A stretch of 64,000 nt of DNA from Chitinophagaceae bacterium (GTDB taxonomy: Bacteria > Bacteroidota > Bacteroidia > Chitinophagales > Chitinophagaceae), in NCBI GenBank assembly GCA_019638615.1, contig JAHBTL010000020.1:1-64000 (forward strand), written 5' to 3'. The translations under genes were made by a program, and so were the position numbers. This document shows positions 44,989 to 51,620 of the stretch, one piece after another. Every line of letters begins with the position of its first letter. Within the stretch, counting starts at the first letter, position 1. The notes beneath the pieces were generated by a model. That model was given only the letters and a program-made list of their open reading frames with translations, was not told the origin of the DNA and did no database searches.

Positions 44989-45672
44989 TTAAAGTACGCC
45001 ATAACGATCATATACCACGCGGAGAGAATCTCCATTCAAAAGATCTCTGCGTGATGCATTTTCTTTAAACACTTTTTCATGCGCCATCTCCAATACCTTA
45101 TCCTCCACTTCCCCGGGAACTACTACCACACCATCGAAATCCGAAAAGATCAGCTCACCGGGCTTTACCACCACATCGCCGCAACGGATCGGCACATCAT
45201 ACGCCATCACACGTCCACGCCCAAGACTGTCCAATGGGCGAATACCCCCGTAAAATATGGGGAATTTCATTTCGATGATCCTTTTGCAATCCCTGATCAT
45301 GCTATCGCAAATACATCCCGTGGCGCCGTTGCGTTTGGCAATAGTGCTCATCAACTCCCCCCAGGGTGCATTCGTTCCGGCAAAATCAGTGGAATGCACC
45401 ACAACATCTCCTTCCCTGATGGAGTCCACCGCTTCAATTTCCAACCCATAAGGATCTTCCTCTTCCACATAATCGGTTTCCATCCAGCGGTAAGTCCTTG
45501 CCCTTCCAATGATCGTACAATTATCAGCATCCAGCGGGCGCAGGCGCTGGTGCATGGCCTGGTTGCGATATCCGAGTATATCCAGCACATCACAAACGAT
45601 CGCTACATACAGGTGTTCCTTTATCCACTTGAATTTTTCTTTGTCATTTGTCAACATAAAATTTGTTACCAT
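44989..45672 (-). CDS. RraA/HMG-aldolase-like protein
   Basis: A 227-residue protein of the RraA/4-hydroxy-4-methyl-2-oxoglutarate aldolase family. The substrate-site motif CICDSMIRDCKRI near residue 125 carries the Arg-Asp pair, and the closing GDVVVKPGELIFSDFDGVVV is characteristic. In sugar-acid gene sets, relatives cleave or decarboxylate 2-oxo acids; the RNase E inhibitor role of E. coli RraA is not expected here. Located between the MBL-fold and PIG-L genes with gaps of 51 and 15 bases. Confidence 0.88.
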   Translation of the reverse strand: MVTNFMLTNDKEKFKWIKEHLYVAIVCDVLDILGYRNQAMHQRLRPLDADNCTIIGRARTYRWMETDYVEEEDPYGLEIEAVDSIREGDVVVHSTDFAGTNAPWGELMSTIAKRNGATGCICDSMIRDCKRIIEMKFPIFYGGIRPLDSLGRGRVMAYDVPIRCGDVVVKPGELIFSDFDGVVVVPGEVEDKVLEMAHEKVFKENASRRDLLNGDSLRVVYDRYGVL

Positions 45673-45723
45673 AGCAACTGATTTATTTGGTCTTTTAATT
45701 TTTATAGTTCATAAATAATTTAC

Positions 45724-46488
45724 TTACGCTTCTCCCCAGGTAAACGAGCTGTAATGCCCGGGAATAATACATTTACCCGGTATACCATGATGATCACAGA
45801 ACCACGCAAACACTTCCGGGTTTTCGGCATTCAGCAGCATCATATCATAATGATTCGGCATTACATACCGCGGCTGAACAGCCTTTGCAAACAGCGCCGC
45901 TTCTTCCGCACTGGTATTTTTCCATTTCCCGTTTATAGGAACAAGCATAATATCCGGATTCGAAGGCGCTGCCTCCAGCACAACCGGGTGAAACTGCGTA
46001 TCACTTGTATGATAAACCGTTCTTCCGTTTGGAAACCGAATAAGGTATCCCGTTGTATCTATCACGTCTTTTGCGGTAGGCAGGGCAAAAACACCTGTTA
46101 CCGTGATCGAATTGACCGTTATGCTATCACCGGCATTCACCACCAGGATATTTCCGGCAGGTATGCCCAGGCTTTGCAATTTCTTCGCTGCCAGCCGGGG
46201 TGCGATAAATGTTGTACTGGCTTTATGCCGATACCCCTCAATCGTTACCGGGTCAAGATGATCCAGGTGATCATGCGTGACTATATAGATGTCCGCCTTT
46301 AATGCTTCCGGTTGCAACGGCAGCGGAACGGCACGCGAAAACCCAGGCACACCTCCGTTGGCACTGTCCGACAGGTAGGGATCAATCACAACAACCTGTC
46401 CTGATGACTTTATAATATAACTTGCCTGCCCCAGCCACCATAAGGCGGCTTCGGAAGGTTGTAAGCTATGGTCTGCAATTTTTTTCAT
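45724..46488 (-). CDS. MBL-fold metallo-hydrolase (UlaG-like)
   Basis: A 254-residue metallo-beta-lactamase-fold hydrolase. Metal motif THDHLDHLD is at residues 75-83; further ligands are the His of YHTSDTQFHP and of MPNHYD. The UlaG branch opens lactones such as L-ascorbate-6-phosphate, which would suit a sugar-acid pathway, but the substrate is unproven. The opening LWWLGQASYIIKSSGQVVVI is typical. It starts 8 bases after the enolase-superfamily gene. Confidence 0.9.
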   Translation of the reverse strand: MKKIADHSLQPSEAALWWLGQASYIIKSSGQVVVIDPYLSDSANGGVPGFSRAVPLPLQPEALKADIYIVTHDHLDHLDPVTIEGYRHKASTTFIAPRLAAKKLQSLGIPAGNILVVNAGDSITVNSITVTGVFALPTAKDVIDTTGYLIRFPNGRTVYHTSDTQFHPVVLEAAPSNPDIMLVPINGKWKNTSAEEAALFAKAVQPRYVMPNHYDMMLLNAENPEVFAWFCDHHGIPGKCIIPGHYSSFTWGEA

Positions 46489-46496
46489 TCCTGTTT

Positions 46497-47648
46497 CTAT
46501 ACGTTTACACAGAATCTTTTTACCGCTTTTTCATCAATATCAATTCCCAAACCCGCGCCCTGCGGAACACGGATATATCCATCCGCATCCAACTGAACAG
46601 GATTGCGGATGATCTCACGCAGCATCGGGTTATCGCTTACATTGTATTCGAGGAACAATGATCTCGGCAATACCGCATTCAGGTGAAGGCTTGCAGCCGT
46701 GAGCAGATCAGTCAGCCATGCATGCGGACAAACATCAATACCCGCATATTCTGCCTCCCACATGATCTTTCTTGCCTGGGTAAACCCGCCACACCTGGAT
46801 AGGTCTGGCTGTACCACATCTACTCCACCTTCTGTTATCAGTTGCCGGAATCCCCATGCCGTTGCTTCCTGCTCACCGGCAGCGATGCGCGTTTTTATAC
46901 CGGCTTCTTTTACCTTACGGTATCCTGCATACGATTCCGGATGTAAAAAATCTTCGAGCCAGTATATATTATAGGGTTCCAGCAAACGGCAAAGCTCGAT
47001 CGCATCATAGGCGCTGCGTTTCACCATCCACCCGGGGTCTACCATCAGCGCAATATCAGGCCCTAATGTTTTTCTCGCGGTTTCCACCAGTTGAATATCC
47101 TGTTTCATATCCTGTCCAAACACCCCCCACCCGAATTTCACCGCTTTGAAACCCCGCTGCATATAGAATTCACAGGCATGCCTGATCGCATCTGTCGTGG
47201 GACGGAAAAGTGTGGAGGCATATGCCTGCACTTTATCTCTCCGGGCACCGCCTAATATTTTATGTACCGGCCGGTTAATGGCTTTACCTATAATGTCATG
47301 ACAGGCAATATCAAAGCCGGATAATACCTGCATGGCAGCGCCTCTTCTTCCAAAATAGATGGTGCCTCTGTATATTTTATCCCACAGGCGCTCCACATCA
47401 AAGGGGTCTTCTCCTATTGCCAGTTCCCTCAGTCCCTCGAACATGCCTGCACCACTTTCTGGTGCATTCACAACGGCTTCGCCTACATGCGGGGAAGTTT
47501 CTACATCCGACCAGCCGGTAATGCCTTCATCGGTGCTTACTTTTATCAGCAGGCAATGTTTTACGCCCCGCGCTTCTTCGCTTCCCGCCGGGTTGGTTAT
47601 TTCAAACGGCGACTGAAGGATAAATGCTTCTACGTTGGTTATCTTCAT
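46497..47648 (-). CDS. enolase-superfamily sugar-acid dehydratase (MR/MLE)
   Basis: A 383-residue member of the mandelate racemase/muconate lactonising family, dehydratase-like. Metal ligands are Asp in MVDPGW, Glu in YWLEDF and Glu in AAGEQEA; the base lysine lies in KAVKFGW, and the Asp-His dyad in VVQPDLSRCGG and VCPHAW. This arrangement is that of acid-sugar dehydratases (galactonate, rhamnonate or fuconate type), which remove water from an aldonate to give a 2-keto-3-deoxy acid. The specific sugar cannot be read. It is the key enzyme that marks the locus as a non-phosphorylative sugar pathway. Upstream lies a 494-base hairpin-rich gap. Confidence 0.88.
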   Translation of the reverse strand: MKITNVEAFILQSPFEITNPAGSEEARGVKHCLLIKVSTDEGITGWSDVETSPHVGEAVVNAPESGAGMFEGLRELAIGEDPFDVERLWDKIYRGTIYFGRRGAAMQVLSGFDIACHDIIGKAINRPVHKILGGARRDKVQAYASTLFRPTTDAIRHACEFYMQRGFKAVKFGWGVFGQDMKQDIQLVETARKTLGPDIALMVDPGWMVKRSAYDAIELCRLLEPYNIYWLEDFLHPESYAGYRKVKEAGIKTRIAAGEQEATAWGFRQLITEGGVDVVQPDLSRCGGFTQARKIMWEAEYAGIDVCPHAWLTDLLTAASLHLNAVLPRSLFLEYNVSDNPMLREIIRNPVQLDADGYIRVPQGAGLGIDIDEKAVKRFCVNV

Positions 47649-47670
47649 GTGTTTAGTTTCGTTTTTTGCT

Positions 47671-47714
47671 GTGCTAAGCGTCCCTGACTGCCGTCAGGCA
47701 GGTTCGCTTAGCAC
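47671..47714. repeat. hairpin interrupted by a 20-base palindromic insert in its loop
   Basis: GTGCTAAGCG (47671-47680) and CGCTTAGCAC (47705-47714) are the same arms as at 48091-48114, where the loop is TCTT. Here the loop is TC, then CCTGACTGCCGTCAGGCAGG (20 bases), then TT. The insert is itself partly palindromic. Confidence 0.8.
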
Positions 47715-47723
47715 GTTTATCTT

Positions 47724-47738
47724 ATCGCCTCCGGCGAT
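47724..47738. repeat. short hairpin, ATCGCC arms, TCC loop
   Basis: ATCGCC (47724-47729), TCC, GGCGAT (47733-47738), followed by ACCATCA. Repeated at 48124-48138 with loop TCT, at the same distance from the preceding hairpin. Confidence 0.6.
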
Positions 47739-47758
47739 ACCATCAACCTGGTTCTCTA

Positions 47759-47782
47759 TCGGTGGGTGTCTCCACCCACCGA
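47759..47782. repeat. palindromic hairpin with TCTC loop
   Basis: TCGGTGGGTG (47759-47768), TCTC, CACCCACCGA (47773-47782): ten perfect pairs. Related to 39064-39087 with compensatory changes in both arms. Confidence 0.8.
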
Positions 47783-48029
47783 AAAATCAACTTTAATGCA
47801 GATGGGTGTCATCATCTACCTGTAGGAAATTCTATCAACCGCTTACCTTCCTCGTAGTCTACCGCCTTACCCACATACGAGGACTGCTTCCCACCTCGGC
47901 GGGCAGGCTCCCGCCGCCACATTCTATTAACTCAAATCTTCGTGCGGGCGGTATCGCAGTGACAGTAAGAGGGTTTAGCTTTTACCGGCAGCACAAAAAC
48001 AAAATATCCCAATACTCAACCACCTCTTT

Positions 48030-48054
48030 CGTGGTTCGTGAGACACGAACCACG
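48030..48054. repeat. palindromic hairpin with AGA loop
   Basis: CGTGGTTCGTG (48030-48040), AGA, CACGAACCACG (48044-48054): eleven perfect pairs. The AGA loop is TCT on the other strand. Arms match the hairpin at 37554. Confidence 0.8.
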
Positions 48055-48090
48055 GCAAGGATATCTCAGTGACGGTAAGTGTGTTACGCT

Positions 48091-48114
48091 GTGCTAAGCG
48101 TCTTCGCTTAGCAC
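48091..48114. repeat. palindromic hairpin with TCTT loop (uninterrupted)
   Basis: GTGCTAAGCG (48091-48100), TCTT, CGCTTAGCAC (48105-48114): ten perfect pairs. This is the intact version of the interrupted hairpin at 47671-47714. Confidence 0.8.
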
Positions 48115-48123
48115 CCTTGTCTT

Positions 48124-48138
48124 ATCGCCTCTGGCGAT
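48124..48138. repeat. short hairpin, ATCGCC arms, TCT loop
   Basis: ATCGCC (48124-48129), TCT, GGCGAT (48133-48138). It overlaps the end region of the dehydrogenase gene by a few bases before 48143. Confidence 0.6.
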
Positions 48139-48142
48139 GCCA

Positions 48143-49138
48143 TCACTCAAACACCAACGCTACTTTCAACGCCTTATCGTGCCCGTTACGGGCAAGGTCA
48201 AACGCTTCTTTCCAGTTATCAAAAGGCAACTGGTGTGTAACTATATTTTCCAGCGCCAGTGTCCTGTCGCTAAGACACGCCAATGCCTCCTCTATTTTAT
48301 CTTCATCATTGCAGGCCCCGGCAATTTCCAGCTCCAGCACATGCACGCTGAACAGGTCCACCAAAACAGGCTGATGCGCTGCGCTGAATACCACCATCCT
48401 GCCACGGGGACGTAACGCTTTGATACAACTCTCCGCTGCTTCCGCATTACCGACAGCCAGGATAGCCACATCAACCGATCTTTCCGGAACAGTATCCAGT
48501 ATTTCCGCACCCGGTATCATCCCCAGCCGGAACGGCGTTCGTCCATATACCATCACACGACCGGCGCCCTGTTTTTGAGCAAGCCGAGCGATCATATTGC
48601 CAAAAGGCCCATCACCCACCACAAGCACGGTCTTCTCTTTAATATTACCGGCACGGTACACCGCCTCCAGGCAAACCGCTACGGGTTCCAGCAGAGCCCC
48701 GGTAGCGAAGGAAATATCACCGGGAATTTTCCGTACCCTGTCTGCACGCTGCAGAAAATATTCCGCAAAACAGCCGTCACGGTCAATACCGGAATGCCCC
48801 ATGCGTGAACACAAATGTTGCAAGCCGCGCATACATTCTTCACAATCACCGCAGGGAATAACCGGATGCGAAGCAACCCTGTCTCCTGGTTTTAAATCCT
48901 TAACCTTAGCGCCACACTGAACAACTACGCCTGCGCCTTCATGCCCCATTACACGGGGATACTGTATTCCAAAAGGATTGCTCCTGATATCGTGCAGATC
49001 AGATGTGCATATAGTTGCCGCCTTTGTTTGTATCAGCACTTCATCACCTGCAGGTACCGGTACGGGTAATGTTACCTGCACCAGTTGCTCTATTCCCTGC
49101 AACTGCAGCGCTCGCATATATGATGGAAGACTACTCAC
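48143..49138 (-). CDS. zinc-dependent medium-chain alcohol/sugar dehydrogenase
   Basis: A 331-residue MDR-family dehydrogenase. The catalytic zinc ligands are Cys in ICTSDLHD and His/Glu in MGHEGAG. The structural zinc loop is PCGDCEECMRGLQHLC with four cysteines. The cofactor site is VLVVGDGPFGNMIARLA near residue 170. It is of threonine/sorbitol-dehydrogenase type and would oxidise a sugar or polyol with NAD(P). The start is a GTG at 49138 that overlaps the stop of the amidohydrolase (GTGA), which argues for it over the ATG at 49117. In the locus it is the probable first oxidation step. Confidence 0.9.
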   Translation of the reverse strand: MSSLPSYMRALQLQGIEQLVQVTLPVPVPAGDEVLIQTKAATICTSDLHDIRSNPFGIQYPRVMGHEGAGVVVQCGAKVKDLKPGDRVASHPVIPCGDCEECMRGLQHLCSRMGHSGIDRDGCFAEYFLQRADRVRKIPGDISFATGALLEPVAVCLEAVYRAGNIKEKTVLVVGDGPFGNMIARLAQKQGAGRVMVYGRTPFRLGMIPGAEILDTVPERSVDVAILAVGNAEAAESCIKALRPRGRMVVFSAAHQPVLVDLFSVHVLELEIAGACNDEDKIEEALACLSDRTLALENIVTHQLPFDNWKEAFDLARNGHDKALKVALVFE

Positions 49139-49992
49139 TTGTGTAAAGGGTTTGGCAGGTTAAGCAAACTCAGCGCATCACGATGAATAATTTCTTCTAT
49201 TACTTCGGCAGGTACTTCCGGCAAACCACTGGAACCTGTTACGCTATTCAATGCCCGTATATTTTTTATGGAATCACCCGTGGTGGTAAATGGAAAATCG
49301 GAACCGAACAATACTTTATGCTGCGCTTTATACTCTGTCAGCAGCCGCATGGAATTATAAAATTGCCAGGGGCGATAATAAAGTGCGGATAGATCTGCAT
49401 ATACATTCGCATGCCTGCGGATGACCGCTATGGTCTCTCCTTCCCAGGGATGCCCGAGGTGTGCAAGCACCATGCACAGATCAGGAAAATCAACTGCCAT
49501 GGCATCGAAATGAACAGGACGAGAATAGTCCAGCGGTGTGCCGCTCACAAATGAAGTACCGGCATGAAAAAGTATGGGCAATCCATGTTTTTGACAATAC
49601 CGGTATATATCATAATACCTTTTATCTTGCGGATGTGCGTTCTGGTATAATGGCGCCAGCTTCACGCCAACGGCGCCGAACTGGCGATGACATTTTTCCA
49701 GTTCATCCATATAATCCGGTTGCAACGGATCAATAGAAGCAAAGAACAATAACCTTTCAGGCGCTTTTGCTACATGCGCAGCTACCACTTCATTTGGGAT
49801 ATTCCAGCCTGTGGCGGATGCCTGCAAACCAAATACGACAGCCACATCAGCGACTTTGGTGGTTTCCAGGTGCCTTTCCTCCACATTCCCCCATACAGCA
49901 GGATCAACGCCACACCGTACCAGGTCAGCATTCAGCTTCGGACCAAAATGCTGTTTGGCATCAAAAACATGCGTATGTATATCTATGATCAT
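49135..49992 (-). CDS. amidohydrolase_2 family protein (lactonase/decarboxylase type)
   Basis: A 285-residue metal-dependent TIM-barrel hydrolase. Motifs are DIHTHVFD at residues 3-10 (H-x-H), His in LFHAGT near 140, His in VLAHLGHPW near 180 and Asp in FGSDFPF near 230. Members hydrolyse sugar lactones (fuconolactonase type) or decarboxylate aromatic acids. Placed before a sugar dehydrogenase and a sugar-acid dehydratase, a lactonase is the natural guess. It ends in a four-base overlap with the dehydrogenase gene. Confidence 0.88.
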   Translation of the reverse strand: MIIDIHTHVFDAKQHFGPKLNADLVRCGVDPAVWGNVEERHLETTKVADVAVVFGLQASATGWNIPNEVVAAHVAKAPERLLFFASIDPLQPDYMDELEKCHRQFGAVGVKLAPLYQNAHPQDKRYYDIYRYCQKHGLPILFHAGTSFVSGTPLDYSRPVHFDAMAVDFPDLCMVLAHLGHPWEGETIAVIRRHANVYADLSALYYRPWQFYNSMRLLTEYKAQHKVLFGSDFPFTTTGDSIKNIRALNSVTGSSGLPEVPAEVIEEIIHRDALSLLNLPNPLHK

Positions 49993-50007
49993 AATTCTTG
50001 TTTTTGC

Positions 50008-50090
50008 TTTGGGCTATCGGCTTTGAGCTATCAGGTGTCAGCTATCAGCTTCATTATTCACCATTGCCCATTCACTATTCACCATCCCCC
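50008..50090 (-). repeat. AGCTATCAG-type 3' repeat
   Basis: TCGGCTTTGAGCTATCAGG, then TGTCAGCTATCAGCTTC, then a CATTCACTATTCACCAT tract, lying between the glycosidase-like gene's end (50091) and the start of the amidohydrolase gene. It shares words with 41427-41475. Confidence 0.4.
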
Positions 50091-51590
50091 TTACTCAAAC
50101 GACCAGTAATGCACAGCCCAGGGTTCGAGTTTTACATTAACAGTTTGTGTACCTTTTTTTATTTTTATGAACGGATCGGGACGCAGGCGCTGGTTTTCTT
50201 CCAGTCCCGCACCGGTGGCATCCAGCACAATATGGCGCACCTGCATTTCCTTCGGAAGATCAATAAGATCTACCTTAACCGTTACAGGCTTGTCTGAAAA
50301 ATTCCACAGCATCATATTGTGCATCAGCATTTTAGTATCATGCGTTGCAAAGCCGTGCACTTTATCGTTGCTGGATGTAACAGCCAGCTTGTTGCCTGCC
50401 AGTCTCGATAATAATTTAAATGTATAATATGCAGGGCGTATCTGATTTTGATAATCAAACAATCCGCTGAACTGCGCCTGGCGGTTCCACCACCGCGTCA
50501 TAAACGCCGTGCCGTGTGGCGAGAAAAACCTTGAAAATGTTTCGAAAGATACATACCAGTCACGGATATGGTAATAGCAGGACCAGTCCAGCCCCGCATC
50601 TTTCATCTGCCAGATGGTTTCGGCAACATAACAGGGTTGATAACGTGTATCAAGAATAGGATTGAACAGATCCACGTTCCATTCGTTCATGATCGTTTCC
50701 GCTTTGATACCGGGATACTGCGCCACAAGATTCTTTACATATTCAATCTGCCCACGGATTACAGTGGGGCTGTTATTATAATGATGAAAAGAAACAAAAT
50801 CGAGTGGTATTTTTTCAGCGGCGCAAACCCTGAGCAATTCAGGTAAGATGGGAGATTTGTAATATGCCAGCGCCGGGCCGCCTACTTTCGCATGGGGATC
50901 TGCACGAAGTATAGCGGCGACTGTATGCTTATAATATCTTGCATAACTCTCGGGCTTAAAACGGTAAGGCGTACCGCCGTCTTCGCCGATATCTACTTCA
51001 TTGCCTACTTCCCAGTAGGTAATGCCGGCGCCTTTGTCTACATAATGTTTTACTACGTCGTATACGAATTGTTCCCAGCCTGCATAGTCATTCGGTTCCA
51101 CAATATCATGGTCTACCACCGGGAAAAACAGTTTGGGCTTCAGGCAAAAGCTCATAAAAGGCTTGGCGCCTGTTTGCAGTATATTCGAAACAGTACTGTC
51201 CAGCGTTGCAAAATGATATTTTCCCGGCTCGGGTATAACATCATAATATTCGCTTACAAAAAGCCGGATGATGCCGGGATGGAGCGCTCTTAGTTCGATT
51301 ACCCGGCTGGCCAGCATGGGCTCCTCGGAAAGCCCGCCCTGGCCCAATGCCATTTGCTCCATTTTCATGGGGCCTAATTCCCTGCTAAAGTCAACCTTTA
51401 CATTAGTAACCTGCGCGTGTGTATACAGTGCGGTTAATAAAAAGATTGATAAAAGAAGGACGCATTTAAAATTGTCGTGCTGAAAGCGGGCGGTGAGACA
51501 CCGCCCACGGCGCACGCCCTGGTTGGTGTCTTCACCAACCAGCAACAATTTTAAATGCGGCCATAAAAGAAATGATTTTGTTCTGAACAT
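50091..51590 (-). CDS. GH39-like secreted glycoside hydrolase
   Basis: A 499-residue secreted enzyme with a GH39/clan-A-like TIM barrel. The acid/base Glu is in WEVGNEVD near residue 195 and the nucleophile Glu in TIMNEWNVD near 300, with a C-terminal beta domain after about 400. Retaining xylosidase, arabinosidase or iduronidase activities occur in relatives. The N-terminus is unusual: the signal-peptide core LLLSIFLLTALYTHAQ begins only at residue 45, and residues about 14-44 (LKLLLVGEDTNQGVRRGRCL) are the translation of two palindromic hairpins inserted in frame. The start ATG at 51590 is the only one available. Start confidence is therefore modest. Confidence 0.82.
   Translation of the reverse strand: MFRTKSFLLWPHLKLLLVGEDTNQGVRRGRCLTARFQHDNFKCVLLLSIFLLTALYTHAQVTNVKVDFSRELGPMKMEQMALGQGGLSEEPMLASRVIELRALHPGIIRLFVSEYYDVIPEPGKYHFATLDSTVSNILQTGAKPFMSFCLKPKLFFPVVDHDIVEPNDYAGWEQFVYDVVKHYVDKGAGITYWEVGNEVDIGEDGGTPYRFKPESYARYYKHTVAAILRADPHAKVGGPALAYYKSPILPELLRVCAAEKIPLDFVSFHHYNNSPTVIRGQIEYVKNLVAQYPGIKAETIMNEWNVDLFNPILDTRYQPCYVAETIWQMKDAGLDWSCYYHIRDWYVSFETFSRFFSPHGTAFMTRWWNRQAQFSGLFDYQNQIRPAYYTFKLLSRLAGNKLAVTSSNDKVHGFATHDTKMLMHNMMLWNFSDKPVTVKVDLIDLPKEMQVRHIVLDATGAGLEENQRLRPDPFIKIKKGTQTVNVKLEPWAVHYWSFE
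51488..51506. repeat. palindromic hairpin with AGA loop
   Basis: GGGCGGTG (51488-51495), AGA, CACCGCCC (51499-51506): eight perfect pairs, within coding sequence. Confidence 0.8.
51519..51542. repeat. palindromic hairpin with TCTT loop
   Basis: CTGGTTGGTG (51519-51528), TCTT, CACCAACCAG (51533-51542): ten perfect pairs, within coding sequence. Confidence 0.8.
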
Positions 51591-51620
51591 GGCATATTGA
51601 TTAAAGCAAAGATCAGGTTA

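Larger units (their letters stand above)
47649..48142. repeat. 494-base hairpin array between catabolic genes
   Basis: Six hairpins are listed separately. The remainder includes GACAGTAAGAGGG (47970-47982) and GACGGTAAGTGTG (48071-48083), related words that follow hairpins here and at 39095. 47890-47915 holds a further CCACCTCGGCGGGCAGG segment resembling the inserts found in hairpin loops. No gene is supported. Confidence 0.7.
51467..51558. repeat. two-hairpin element flanked by a 15-bp inverted repeat, inside a gene
   Basis: CGCATTTAAAATTGT (about 51467-51481) and its complement ACAATTTTAAATGCG (about 51544-51558) flank two hairpins: GGGCGGTG-AGA-CACCGCCC (51488-51506) and CTGGTTGGTG-TCTT-CACCAACCAG (51519-51542). 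The whole unit lies within the 5' coding part of the GH39-like gene and keeps its frame. Confidence 0.75.

Noticed and set aside
47671-48138. CRISPR-like array
   Set aside because: The hairpins have different arms and irregular spacing, and there are no repeated spacers or cas genes.
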